Of a DNA stretch of 64,000 nt, positions 25,764 through 37,919 are shown one piece after another. The DNA lies in NCBI GenBank assembly GCA_014529385.2, contig CM043948.1, positions 19,881,951 to 19,945,950 on the forward strand. The letters are read 5' to 3'. The position numbers and the translations under genes were made by a program. Each line of letters starts with the position of its first letter. The first letter of the stretch is position 1. A model generated the notes under the pieces. That model worked only from the letters and a program-made list of their open reading frames with translations, made no database searches and was not told the DNA's origin. This DNA comes from Adiantum capillus-veneris. Lineage: Eukaryota; Streptophyta; Polypodiopsida; Polypodiales; Pteridaceae.

Positions 25764-26790
25764 TCAAGCCTTATGGCGATCTATCTCACCATCCGGCTTG
25801 CGTTTCAACTTGTAAACCCACTTCGTACCAATGGCTTTTTTGCCAGGAGGCAAATCACATAAAGTCCATGTGTCATTTTCTATAAGTGCATCATATTTTG
25901 ATTGCATGGCAGCCATCCAATTTTCTGAATTATGTGCTTCATCAAAAGACAGAGGCTCCTCAACATCATGTAAACTAGACACGGCCAAAGCATAACAATC
26001 TGATGCATAAGATGCATGGCGAGAGCCTGAACCAGTACGACTAGACAAAGGTGCATCCAATTTACTGTCACGCAAAATGTGCACCAGCCATTTTGGCATA
26101 CCTCTAGCCTTCTCATTTTCAGCCCTTTCCTCATCAAGTACGTCATGTACATCTGCATCAGCAATAGGCTGATCTGTAACATTTTCAGAAACCCCCATAG
26201 GCTGTACATTTGCCTCATTGGAACTTACATTCGTATTTCCACCATTGAAAAGAGGCAACAAAGTGTCATAAATGTCCTGTGAGCTTACATTATTGTCTCT
26301 AGTACATGACAATAAGGGCTGAACAGAATCTTCCACAAACACTACATCCCGTGAAACTAGAATACGTTTTGTTTGTGGATGATACAACCTGTAGCCTTTG
26401 CTTTCAGCACTATAACCAACAAAAATACATTTGACAGGCTTATCATCGAATTTTCTGCGTTGTGTTTGTGGCACCAAAGCTTATGCCAAACAGCCAAAAA
26501 CACGCATGTGCTCAATAGAAGGCTTTCTATCATGCCATGCTTCATATGGAGTAATAGACTGCAAAGCTTTCGTAGGACACCTGTTAAGTACATAAGTGGC
26601 ATACATGATGGCCTCAAGCCAAAAATAATGCGGCAAAGCCCTACTTTTGACTATACATCATGCCATTTCCTTCAGTGACCTGTTTTTCCTCTCAGCAACA
26701 CCATTTTGCTGAGGTGTATAAGGCACTATACATTGGTGTTTTATCCCATGACTAGCCAGAAATGCATTAAATTCATGAGACATATACTCC
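25764..26790 (-). pseudogene. Copia-B integrase C-terminal half
   Basis: Open from 26477 to 25764 (237 codons: CIFVGYSAESKGYRLYHPQT, DVVFVEDSVQPLLSCTRDNN, then the linker to RT ending KKAIGTKWVYKLKRKPDGEI). Upstream, 26480-26790, the end of the core (MPLMYLTGVLRK in a shifted frame) is interrupted. It ends with a TGA at the same Arg codon as Copia-A. Confidence 0.85.
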
Positions 26791-28861
26791 CCCTGTTGGG
26801 ACGTCATCCTAGCATAGGGAGGACATCAACATAATATCAATCTGAGGATTAGGATTCGTTTGGAAACACACAAGTGGCTTGTGCATGCCAAATGGAGGAT
26901 TAGAAGGTGAAACATACACACAAAGAAAGCTATGGAGCGGGTATGATGTTGCTATGAGGAGTGAGCACACTACTTACTCTACCATTTGGCCTAATCTCTC
27001 ACACACAAGCTTAATCACGCACTACTCTCTAATCAATCACTAATCCAATTCTAATCAAGCACACAATGAGCATAGAATAGCATAGAATGACCACACCGGG
27101 CATCAACACTCTACACAAGCCTACACACACTTAGTAGCATGCTTAAACAAGAGGGAAATATGAAAAAGAGAGAGATTAATTAACGAATCAACCACTAATC
27201 TTTGATTAATCAAGCATTGATTACACCATGAGCAAATGAGAGAGAAGAGGTTAGAGTTTAGCTATTGGCATGAGGCCGAATTGTCCATGTACATGCGTAG
27301 AAATCTCAAGAACTCCATAGCCATCTCCTTCTTCACAAAGCTTATCTCAAGTGAGTAAGAATCCCCTTTCACATTGTGTGTTTTGAGTTATATACTCTCT
27401 AGGATTTTTAGAAGTGGCTGGGCACCCAAATAGCCAAACTCACTTAATCTGCTATCTGCATTGCCTAGGATCTAAATATAGTTCAATGTTTACAACTTGG
27501 AACTCTTGATGAGCCCAAAACACAATTACAACCCGCATTTGCGGTCATTTGACAGAAAATCCTAAAACTTAAGTGACCGTCAATTGTGACCGTAACTCCA
27601 TAGATAGTCATCAATTCCAACTCTTCTCTGCATTTGTTGCTTGTATTTTCATCTTCATCTTTACTTCGCATCCGCATCATCTGGCCTCGTTAGCATTTAC
27701 TATAAATAGTAAATAGCATCTTTGACTGATCTGTTTGGCCATTGTTGACTTAGCCGCCAAACACTCCCCCCATCCGATTTCAGTGCACATCCTCATGCGC
27801 TGCCTGGTTAGCTGGCACTGGAGAGATTTGAAATTGGTGGTGAATGTTGTTTTGAAGAGCTGTAAGCTGTTGGGTTGACTTGTTGGTGTAATATGAGATT
27901 AGGCATTTGGGTTCAAGTAAAAGCAATTGGCTTGAGTTATTATGGGAATAAAGCAAAATAAAAAGCTAGGTATAGTACGTCAGGGTCTGGAAACCCTAGA
28001 TTACCAATGGGGAAAAACCTCATGGGAAAAAGTGTCCAAAGGTATGTGATCTTATTATGGGAATATACAATGATGGGTGTTTAGGGATTGAATTGAGTGG
28101 GCTTATATAAATAACGTGAAATTGAATTGTTTAAGCCTTCTGTCCCTTGAAAAGGGTCGATGATGTGCCTTGAGTCTGGAGTTTCTTTGTTGCTAAATGT
28201 ACCTGCAAGGTGAGTGCATGGGTGGAACAATAAAGAGTGCGTAATGCAAATGTCCAATTATGGGAAATTCGATATGCTTGCACAGATTTATGCATGGGTA
28301 AGATTATGATGTGCGAGAGAAGAGTATTGATGGTTGCTCCTCAGAGTTAATGCAGCTAAAAAAGTAAATTAAATTCACTTTACTAGCTTCCACTACTCTT
28401 GAGAAGGGCATTTGATGCAATGGTTTCCACTCTCCTAATGTACACAAGTGCGTGTGTGTTTTGTTTTGAACACTTCGCCTCTCCACCATGATTAAAATAA
28501 TAGATTGACTATGCTCACCTATCCAAAATGAGCGACTTGATATAATTACGCTCAACTCTTCCAACTTGAGCTATAGCCTAATTAGCTAGACTCATAGACC
28601 ACAGAAAAATATTAGGACTTGAAGCTTAGGTCTAACACTTTGCTCATTTACCGGCTCAGCTGCCCGACTCTTGACATTTTTTTTATTTTATTTTTTTTAT
28701 TTGACTACTGTCTTGAGCTCTCAACAAAGTATATATCTTGACATTTAGAGCTCTATTCCTCAAAAAGAAGGTTATTAAAGGACCATATTGGCAAAGTAGG
28801 TTTTTTCTGCCATACATGTGTGACCTTGGTTGTCAAAATTGCTTGTTTTAACTTTGGTCCA
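26791..28861. other. Anonymous AT-rich region, no gene seen
   Basis: Begins TGTTGGGACGTCATCC, which could be an LTR start, at the Copia-B break. No pair, PBS or coding block was found. It ends with poly-T/TTTTATT-rich sequence around 28677-28700. Confidence 0.35.
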
Positions 28862-30904
28862 TTATTTGAGAAGATTGGCTAGTTTCATTTTGTTGGAAGT
28901 GGGAGATGACTTCAATCTTCTTCTGCTTGTTAGTCTGCTTTGGCACCCATACGTATCTTCTATTTGTTGTTGGCTTATTTTTACAGACGACATATTGACT
29001 TTTTGGATTTGTATCCTTGATTTGTCGGTGTTTGTAGCTGTAATTATCTTCAAGCTATGTAAAATCTGGTCTTGGTGCCTTGGGTAGCCAGATTTGTTTT
29101 TGTCCTTTGTAATATCCCTGGGCTTGAAGTATATTTGATGGCACAAATATTGTTGTCTGTAATTTTTTATTCGATTGTATCTGTTTCGTGCCATTTTTGG
29201 GAATCGCGGTCGGTAAATTCCCTTCAAGATATGTAGGCCTTCTAGATTGAAAATCGTTTTTGAACCTATTTCTAGCCCTGTTGTTCGATCTCCTATTTTG
29301 AGTGGAATTTGATCTTGATTTACCAGTTTGTTGTTTTGGTTTGAAGCCACTTGCTACTGTATAGCCTGATATCTTTGGTTTAGGTAACCAAACATTTGGA
29401 TGACCACTGTAATAGCCTTGCTCTTCTAAGTTGTACTGGGAGGCAATCCATCCCATTTGTTTACCTGAATTGTTTGGACTAGGTTCATTTACCCAAACTG
29501 GATCTTTGACATTGATGTCATTGGCCGCAACATAGGTTTTGATGTGCTGCTTGTGTCTTTGTTTACTCTGGGTTGGGTATTTTGGCTGAAAGACCTTTTT
29601 ATACTTTAGTCTAGATTGTTGGTCTATCTTGCCCTGGGGTGTTGAATCCACAGCTGTTCGCGTTGATTGTTTAGCAACATTTGTGACTTCCTTGTTGGAC
29701 TTCTTTGCTTGTGGTTGACATGATTTGGTGAGTTCTGCATCTAAATTGACTTAGTCGTTTGTGCCTCTACTTTTGACAATCTGTTTGAGTCTTTAATTTC
29801 CTCTGCCAGTTGGACAAAAGTATGTTGACTCTTTCCTCCAGATGCAATGCTTACCATGGCCTTTGGTTCACATTGCTCTTTATTGATCTGTTTGTAGGTC
29901 TTTTGATAGGCTTCATGTTCTTGATGCACCATTTGATTCTGATTGTTCAAGTTAATTGTGATTTGTGTCACCTTTGGTTCTGTGGCATCTTCCATTGGCG
30001 AGACAATATTAGGATCTGACTTTATGACCACCTCTGCCTTTTGATTCAAGTCTGCCTGTGAACACATTGAGACGTCTGTTTCTTGGCTTTGAGACTTGAT
30101 CTCTGGCTTTTTTGAATTCTGAGGTACATTCATTAGAGCTGAACTATCTGTGCTATTAGCATTATTATGTAGAATCTTTGATTCCACATTTCTGCCTGTT
30201 GAAATCTTCAGTGGCAAGTCCTTGACTACCCGTACCTGCTCTGGTTTTGGGTCACAGATAATTTATTCATCCACTTCCTCTGACATTAGCTCGTCTGCTG
30301 CATCTTTGTTGGATCTTTCGACTTCAGGCCTGAAAAATTTCAAGCTATTTGAGACCATCTTTTGTAGCTGATTTTTTTTGGCAGCTTGATTTTCAATCGA
30401 AATATCATTGACGCCTTTGACCTCCAATATTTTAGTCATCAGTTTGTCTCTGGTATCCTTTGACAAGATATGCTTTCTTTCTGGCGACTTTCTATTTGGA
30501 GATGTCTGCTTTAATGATTCTGTTGCTTGCAGTCTGATACTGTCTTGGTTTTGCTGCTTCATCATATCTAAGTGCATCTTTACTGGGCAACTGGGTATTA
30601 GATGATCAATGCCACATTCGTAGAAATGCACATCTATTCCTATTTTTTCTATACCTGGTCGAGGTATCTGTCCATAATATTGTTGGTATTCGTTGCCCAT
30701 AGTATCTTGGATCAAATATGTCATCAGCATGACATGTAGATACTTAAAAACCAGCACTGACGCTGGCTTTGACTGATTGCCCTTATCTTTTTCGATTGTG
30801 GCATTCTCAAGAATCTTGTAATAGCTTCCATTATAACCCTGGTAGATGGTCGTTTCAGCACTTGCTTCAGTGACCAACTTTAACTCTATGTTTGTTATCA
30901 ACAT
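28862..30904 (-). pseudogene. Long unrecognised ORF with repeated WLPK-type motif
   Basis: One minus-strand frame of about 680 codons, broken by an in-frame TAA (30263-30265), a frameshift near 29745 and a TAG at 29055-29057. N-terminal part: IYQGYNGSYYKILENATIEK, YLHVMLMTYLIQDTMGN, then HFYECGIDHLIPSCP, a possible half zinc knuckle. The middle is Gln/Asn/Lys-rich, hydrophilic and probably disordered. The C-terminal third repeats a short motif: EQGYYSGHPNVWLPKPK (about 29410), AQGYYKGQKQIWLPKAPR (about 29080) and RRYVWVPKQTN (about 28940), separated by Arg/Asn/Gln-rich linkers. Basic disordered regions with 'VW(V/L)PK' elements suggest a nucleic-acid-binding, ORF1/gag-like protein of a retroelement (LINE or other); that is inference. 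No RT lies on either side. It sits between two broken Copia copies. Confidence 0.5.
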
Positions 30905-31182
30905 GTGATCCTTTATATGTGGCTTCTATATAGTGTGGACACTCGCGTGTCAAAACAACCAGCCCACTCTGAGTCCAAAAAAGCATATAAGTATGGCGGC
31001 AATGATCCCCCCTTGGGATAAAACAAGCCAAGGTGTAAAGTGCCACTAAGGTAGTGGAAAATCCTCTTGACAGCCTGCCAATGCTTAGACCCAGGGCTAT
31101 GCATGAATCTGCTGACCTGAGAGACTGCAAACTGAATATCTGGCCTCGTGTTGCATACATAAATGAGGCAGCCAACAGAAGT

Positions 31183-31840
31183 TTAGTAAAGAGTGACATC
31201 AGCAGGATCTCCAGCATCATGTAGACTCAACTTCAAACTTGTTTCCATGGGAGTGGCAATAGGTTTGCAATCCTCAAGTCCAAAATTACATAGCAACGTC
31301 TCTATGTAACTTTTCTGACACAAGGCAATACCACCATCACACTGCTTAAAATGTATACCCAAGTAATGATGCAACAACCCCAAATCTTTCATCTTGCAAG
31401 TAGCATTCAAATCAGCCTTCAATTCACTAATATGTCTCTCATTTGGTCCAGCGATCAACAAATCATCAACATAAAGAACCACAATGAGCAGTACATCACC
31501 CTCACGCTTTACATACAATGTGCTTTCTGTTGGACTGTTACGAAAGCCTCGTTTAACCAAATGAGTGTCAGCTTTCTCATACCAAGCACGAGCAGATTGC
31601 TTCAACCCATAAAAATCCTTCTTACATTTTCACACTTTGTCCTCTTGTCCTTTTATGACAAAACCGCGAGGCTGCGTTACATAAACTTCCTCAAATATGT
31701 CACCATTCAAGAAAGCAGTAACAATGTCTGATTGATGTACATCCCAAGCAAAATGAGCTGCCAATGCATATAGAAAATGCACAGTAGTCATACAAGAAGT
31801 GGGAGCAAAAGTCTCTTCATAATCTATGCCTTTTTGTTGT
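31183..31840 (-). pseudogene. Copia-C reverse transcriptase
   Basis: FLNGDIFEE region near 31700, KQSARAWYEKADTHLVKRGF, LYVDDLLIAGPNERHISEL, MKDLGLLHHYLGIHF, then KPIATPMETSLKLSLHDAGD. The frame ends at a TAA (31183-31185) where Copia-B has CAA; a shifted remnant continues to 30931. Confidence 0.87.
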
Positions 31841-31842
31841 GC

Positions 31843-33969
31843 CTAACCCTTTGCAACAAGTCGAGCCTTATGGCGATCGATCTCACCATCCGACTTGCGT
31901 TTCAACTTGGAAACCCACTTCGTACCAATGGCCTTTTTGCCAGGAGGCAAATCACATAAAGTCCATGTGTCATTTTCTATAAGTGCATCATATTCTGATT
32001 GCATGGCAGCCATCCAATTTTTTGAATTATGTGCTTCATCAAAAGACAGAGGCTCCTCAACATCATGTAAACTAGACACAGCCAAAGCATAACAATCTGA
32101 TGCATAAAATGCATGGCGAGAGCCTGAATGAGGACGACTAGACAAAGGTGCATCCAATTTACTGTCATGCAAAGTGTGCACCAGCCATTTTGGCATACCT
32201 CTAGCCTGCTTATTTTCAGCCCTTTCCTCATCAAGTACATCATGTACATCTACATCAGTAATAGGCTGATCTTTAACATTTTCAGAAACCCCCATAGGCA
32301 ATACATTTTCCTCATTGGAAATTACATTCGTATTTCCACCACTGAAAAGAGGCAACAAAGTGTCATAAATGTCCAGTGAGCTTACATTACAGTCTCTAGT
32401 ACATGACAGCAAGGACTCAACAGAATCTTCCACAAACACTACATCCCATGAAACCAGAATACGTTTTGTTTGCGGATGATATAACCTGTAACCTTTGCTT
32501 TCAGCACTATAACCAACAAAAATACATTTGATAGCCTTATCATCCAATTTTCTGCGTTGTGTTTGTGGCACCAAAGCATATGCCAAATAGCCAAAAACAC
32601 GCATGTGCTCAATAGAAGGCCTTCTATCATGCCATGCTTCATATGGAGTAATAGACTGCAAAGCTTTCATAGGACACCTGTTAAGTACATAAGTGGCACA
32701 CATGATGGCATCAAGCCAAAAAGAATGCGGCAAAGCTTGACTTTTGACCATACATCGTGCCATTTCTGTAAGTGACCTGTTTTTTCTCTCAGCAACACCA
32801 TTTTGCTAAGGTGTATAAGGCACTATACATTGGTGTTTTATCCCACGACTAGCCAGAAATGCATTAATTTCATGAGATGTATACTCCCCCCCTCGATCAG
32901 AAAGGAGGGTGGCCACATTACATTTTGATACATTTTCAGCCATAGCCAAAAATTGTTTGAAGCACATAAAAACTTCAGACTTCGCTTTAAGCGGAAATAC
33001 CCATGCATGCCTGGAGTAATCATCAATGAAAGTCACGAAGTAAAGGTAATTGCCCAAGGACGGGCCCAAGGACGGAGTTTGCATAGGCCCACAAACATCA
33101 CTATGCACAAGCTGCAACCTGCATGTGGCCCGACTTGAACCATCCTTTGGAAACTTAGAACGCTGCATCTTACCCAAAAAACAGCCTTCACAAACATGTT
33201 TGACAGGTGCTTCAAGAGGCGGCAAAGAAGCAACCATATCAGATTTTTGCAAACGCAGCAAACTGGCAAAATTCAGATGACCAAAATGTGCATGCCAAAG
33301 TTTTGCATCTGAAATAGCCCTTGAATCTGCAACAGCATTTGCTAAATTTTGTCCACACTTGTCATACAAAGTGAGCTTATACAACCCACGGCACAAAAGG
33401 CCAGATGCAACTATTTCATCACCAAAACTGAGATCATGAACTATACATCTGTCATCCACAAATTTGACTACAAGTCCAAGTCTAGCAAGTGCGGATACAG
33501 ACAAAAGATTCTTCTTGATCCCAGGTACATAAAGTGCATCAACAAGTGTGAAGGAATAAGAGGCAGCAGTAAGCACAATCTTTCCAACTCCCTGAATTGG
33601 ATAAGAGGCATTGTTGGCACAAGTGTTTGAATACCCATGAGGGACAGACTCGAGAGAGGTAAACAATTCACAATGTGAGGTAATGTGCTTTGTAGCACCA
33701 CTATTGAAATACCACACATGTGAATCTGCAGCAACTGACAAGCATGCATCATGGACAGTAGGATTGTAAGTGCACTCGGTGCTAAAAGCCCATTCTACAT
33801 CAACATCAGCATCACAGTCTCCTTTCACAGAAGACTCAACAATGGCAGCATTTGTAGTGGAACGAGCATTTGCATTGGAACCACCCTCTTTCTTCTTAGC
33901 CTCTTTGGCCTTCAACTTAGGACACGACTTGATCAAGTGATCATTAGCTTTACAATAATGGCAATGCAT
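31843..33969 (-). pseudogene. Copia-C gag end, protease and integrase
   Basis: A 387-codon open frame (33969-32806) begins with the CCHC knuckle (MHCHYCKANDHLIKSCPKLK), passes the protease, and reaches the integrase core (VHSDVCGPMQT, FIDDYSRHAWVFPLK, LLSDRGGEYTSHEINAFL). A TAG at 32806-32808 replaces a CAG/CAA codon, then the frame continues (32803-31843) through the integrase tail to KKAIGTKWVSKLKRKSDGEI. The protease active site reads WYFNSGATKHIT: the catalytic Asp is Asn here, unlike Copia-A. An extra SLGP repeat lies in the core (33050-33070, an 11-12 bp duplication). Confidence 0.9.
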
Positions 33970-34840
33970 CTTCTTTTTGCCCTTATCACCAGAATTGCCA
34001 GACGAAGTGCTCCCAGCAGAAGCATTAGGATCATAAGTTTTGCCACTTGCAGCAGAACCATAAGAAGTGGCTGCATTACTGCTACCACCCTTTCTCTGAG
34101 AAGCAATAAAAGCCTGTTCAACTGCACGCTATCTAGTCCTGTTTTTTCTGGAAACTGACTCTTGCAACAGCAATGTGCATAATGCATCAAACTTGACAAC
34201 TTCAGGATTTCCTTGGGTCATCAGTCTCCAAGTACTAACCAAAGTCTGGTAAGAATCTGGTAAGGCATCAAGAACAGTTTGCGCAAGAGAACTGTCTGAA
34301 ATGACTTCTCCTACAGAAATAAGTTGCTCATTGATATCCTTGACACTAGCAAGGAAAGTTTCCATATCATCTTGCTCATGCATAATCTTCGACTCCAGCT
34401 TTTTACGCAGCAAAGCGATTTTAGCCTCATTGCGACTTGCATAAAGACCAGCCAAAATATCCCAAGCATGTTTTGTAGATTTTGCTGAACGGATGTGAGG
34501 AACAATGGTGCACTTCACAGACAACGCAATCAAGGGCATGAGCCTGCGCATCCTTTACATCCGAATGAGCTTGTTCTGTCGTAGGCAAAACAACTCTAAC
34601 AGCAGCAAGGATAACAACTCTAACAGCAGCAATCCTTGCAGCAGGACATGCAACATCCTCAACATCACCTACATCCTCAGAACCAGGACGTACATCAATG
34701 CCCTGCACAATGTTCCAGACGCCCTTTGACACAAGAACATGTTGCATCATATAAGCCCACATAGGGTAGTTGTCCCCATCCAACCTATCCTCAACAGCAG
34801 CAAACATCTTGAACACATCCGTGTTGTTGTTATCAGCCAT
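33900..34840 (-). pseudogene. Copia-C gag
   Basis: The ATG at 34840 gives MADNNNTDVFKMFAAVEDRL, then DGDNYPMWAYMMQHVLVSKG. A short duplication (VVILAAVRVV, about 34590-34625) and a 1-bp insertion near 34531 break the frame before the UBN2-like part (AWDILAGLYASRNEAKIALL, LDALPDSYQTLVSTWRLM). Confidence 0.88.
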
Positions 34841-35189
34841 GGTAAATGTTGCACCCCTGATGTGAAAACTGCCCGAAAATAGGTGAAATGGAGCGGGAAA
34901 AACACGTGCTATATAGCACAAACCGTAGAAGACTATAAGGCACCTGTTATGCAGAAAATGGCACTGACAAAAATTTTGCACAAAATGACGAAATTGCCTG
35001 TGCAGACCTGCTTGCAGTGGAAACGGAGGCCGAAATGAGCTCAAATCAAAAATCTGAGCAGATCAAGCTCAACGAGCTATCTCGAAATATTTGTCGACCT
35101 GTGAACGCTCGCCAAAGCTCACTGAAATTGGAGAAAGTGAGCAGACGTGTACTGGAGCAGCTGGCAACTAAGCCCGGGAGGACGCAACC

Positions 35190-35203
35190 TGCTCTGATAC
35201 CAA
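35190..35203 (-). other. Copia-C primer-binding site
   Basis: The minus strand reads TTGGTATCAGAGCAG, the canonical initiator tRNA-Met complement, one to two bases from the LTR. Confidence 0.9.
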
Positions 35204-35204
35204 T

Positions 35205-35431
35205 TGTTGGAATTAGGGTTACAGAGAAATGCACACAGCTTGGAGAAGACGAAGGAATCTCAAGGCACACAATAGAGAGTGTATTACTTTGTGTGCAATG
35301 GAAAGATAGATAGCCCTCGAGTGATGGGCGTATATACAATGCACGGGGGAAAAAACTTTCTAAAGAGGGAAAAAATGCCCCGGCGGTCCTAGTGTGTTCA
35401 CACACATCACTACCACATGTATATGGTAACA
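35205..35431 (-). repeat. Copia-C 5' LTR
   Basis: 227 bp TGTTGGAATTAGGG...TATGGTAACA, the same LTR family as Copia-A and Copia-B. The outer flank CTGAT has no partner. Confidence 0.92.
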
Positions 35432-35439
35432 CTGATACG

Positions 35440-37310
35440 ATTCCTTTTACACAATTTTGGTGAGAATGGTCTTGATTGTCTTATTGCTGCTCTTTGCTTA
35501 ACCATTACATCGGGGATAGTATGGCATTGATTTCCTATGCTTTATTGAAAACACCTCCATTAGGATTTCCATCATGTCATTGATGAAATGAGTGCTCTGA
35601 CCTGACACTATTTCAATAATACAGTCATATTGACATATGAAATTCTCATAAATGAATAAAGCAGTAGATCTGGCAGTGTTTTTTGGAAGCACCTTAGTCT
35701 CTACCTAGTTCCCCTAACATAACATGTAGCCATAATGATAAATCGGTTCTTTTTGGGAGTCACCTTCTTGAATGGACCCATGAAATCCAATCCTCACTTC
35801 TTGAATACTCCAAGTGGCTGTACTAGGGTTAGTTAGAGGTGTCATGTATGTTGTTGTAGGCCTTCCCATTCTCTGGCAGATATCATAAGTTTTACACAAA
35901 GCTCTGACATCACCCATCATTTTTTGCCTCCATAATTCTGCGTGAAGAATCTTGTAAGTGATGTCAATTGAGACATGGCCTCTTGCGTCTCCATTATGGA
36001 CCTCTGTTATAACTTGCATACCATCAATGCCCAACCAATAAAGTGCTCCAGTAATGATGGTGAACTTTAGACTTTTAATAATCAGTACCTTTTTCTTGTT
36101 CTGAGATCAGTTATTTGGAAATTTGCCTAGCTGAAGAAAATCATACACCTCTTGCCACTTGAGATCAGGGTCTTCTTTAGTTGTCCTCTGAAATAATTCA
36201 ACATCTATTGCTTCATCTCTTAGAGATGTTTCTAAACAACCTTCTGTATGTGAACATGTGAATAAACCTCTTGTAGAAATTAATGTCTTCTAAGAACGAA
36301 CTCGGTTCTAAAACAGTGGTTGGGGCTCTAGCCTGCTGAATGCAATTGATTTTTTCATTTGCCATCTCAATTCCATTTATGGACACTATATGTCATAGAA
36401 GCTATCCCTTCTATACCATAAAGACCGACTTGAAGGTACATGAAGGCTCCTCATTTTAGTAATGAATGTAGTCTTGGCCCTATCTTCAGGTGCAATCTTC
36501 AACTGATTGTCGCCACTATAGCCGTCCATAAAGCTATACATTTCATGGTGTGCAATTTCATCAAGCATCATGTCTGTGAATGGTAATGGAAAAGGATCCT
36601 TGATGGTTTGGGCATTTAGATTTAAGTTGTCCATACACACCCTTATCTTCCCATTCTTCTTAGGAACTACTACTATGGGAAACAACTAGTCACTACTCGC
36701 TACCTCTATAATGAATCTAGCCTTAAGAAAGTTGTCAATCTCTTCCTTCACCTTCTTAGCATAATTGAAATTCATTTTGTACCTTTGTAGCCAAACTTGG
36801 CTGGCGTCTGGTTTTAATGGAATTCTAAGTTGGCACACTTCAGGGTCAACTCCTTTCAGATCCGATTATTCCCATACGAATACATCTTTGTATTTCTAGA
36901 ACAGTGCCTTCGGTTTTTCCTTAATCTTCAGCTTTAGATACTTGTTTATTTTAATTTTTTTGGGGGTTTTCCTTGAGCTGAGATTCCATCCTTCCACTTA
37001 TTGGTCATCTGGTAACCAGGTGGGGCCTCCTCCCTTACGCTTAGTCATTGACTATGCTTCTTTTTCAGTTCCAATCCCATTAGCATAGTCATCAAAAGGG
37101 TTATCAATTTCCAGCAATTCATTCTGAATATTTGCTGGATTCTCATCTTCAGTGTGTGCCAAACTGGTTTCTTCCTCAGATCTGAGCTGAAGTTTTGCTG
37201 ATATGTATTGATCTGCCATCTATCTAAATTGATCGCTCTCCAAGATTTGGTTCAGTAAACTATTTTGGCTACTACCTTTCAGCTTGCTCCTTGTCCATTG
37301 GTACAACAAT
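35440..37310 (-). pseudogene. Ty3/gypsy pol remnant
   Basis: Minus-strand fragments in pol order. RT N-terminal part at 36685-36386 (VVVPKKNGKIRVCMDNLNLN, AQTIKDPFPLPFTDMMLDEI, MDGYSGDNQLKIAPEDRAKT). Then a degraded RNase H region. Then the integrase zinc/core start at 36034-35714 (GDARGHVSIDITYKILHAEL, CDICQRMGRPTTTYM), and the core at 35692-35498 (IVSGQSTHFINDMMEILMEV, KSMPYYPRCNG). The order is preserved but the RT active-site segment is lost and stops are frequent. It is abutted by the Copia-C LTR at 35431. Confidence 0.8.
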
Positions 37311-37420
37311 CAAATCAATCTCTGTTAACAGAAAAAAAAAAATCAGAGAAGCGAGCATTCTTTCTATTATGAGCGCGTCTTGATCTAGAAGGGAGCAAGA
37401 AAAGAGGTGCTCACATGGTA

Positions 37421-37755
37421 CAAGAACTTGGGACTTGATTATAAGATTAATCTTGATTACAAGACTTAATATTTTATTAAGAGAATTGGATTACATGACT
37501 TGAGTACAAGACAAGGCTTGAATGCAAGGACAAGACTTGAACATAAGAAAAGAACTAGAGGAGGGCTTACCTCATAGGAGCCTCACAAGAACTTGGGACT
37601 TGATTATAAGCTTAATCTTGATTACAAGACTTAATAAAATAAGAGACCTTGATACAAGACTTGGATTACATGACTTGAGTACAAGACAAGGCTTGAATGC
37701 AAGGACAAGACTTGAACATAAGAAAAGAACTAGAAGAGGGCTTGCCTCATAGGAG
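37421..37755. repeat. 165-bp tandem duplication in the Y LTR
   Basis: Units at 37421-37585 and 37586 to about 37755 both run 'caagaacttgggacttgatt...cataggagcctcac'. The other Y LTR (48650-48800) has one unit. Confidence 0.85.
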
Positions 37756-37919
37756 CCTCACAACTAGTGTTAGCAAGACTAATTACAAGAACAAGAAATG
37801 GTAACAAGACAAGAGCTAGGAGAGGACAAGTCTTGCATGAGTCTCACAACTTGTGTTGGCAAGACTGAAGGGCTTGTAGCCCAAGACCCCTATTTACACT
37901 AGAGCTTGAGGAGGTTAGT

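Larger units (their letters stand above)
24130..26790 (-). mobile_element. Copia-B: 3' half of a Copia-A relative
   Basis: Starts with a 3' LTR (24130-24355), has a PPT (AGGGGGGATT minus, 24356-24371), then RNase H, RT and the integrase C-terminal half, and stops abruptly at about 26790 inside the integrase core, where the unrelated sequence TGTTGGGACGTC begins. Flank TTTGT (24125-24129) would be the TSD copy; the partner is lost. Confidence 0.88.
30931..35431 (-). mobile_element. Copia-C: 5' two-thirds of a Copia-A relative
   Basis: Intact on the 5' side: LTR 35205-35431, PBS 35190-35203, gag, protease, integrase and RT. It is cut at about 30934 at the RT/RNase H boundary (TGTGGACACTCG), so RNase H, PPT and 3' LTR are missing. 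It overlaps Copia-B over RT and integrase, so the two are separate copies, not halves of one. Confidence 0.9.

Noticed and set aside
26791-28861. An LTR starting TGTTGGGACGTC
   Set aside because: The start looks LTR-like, but no matching end, partner LTR or adjacent PBS was found.
24130-35431. Copia-B and Copia-C as two halves of one element split by an insertion
   Set aside because: Both contain the RT and the integrase C-terminal region, so they cannot be complementary halves.
37421-37755. A CRISPR-like or regularly spaced array
   Set aside because: It is a two-copy 165-bp tandem duplication within a retrotransposon LTR; there are no short repeats with unique spacers anywhere in the window.
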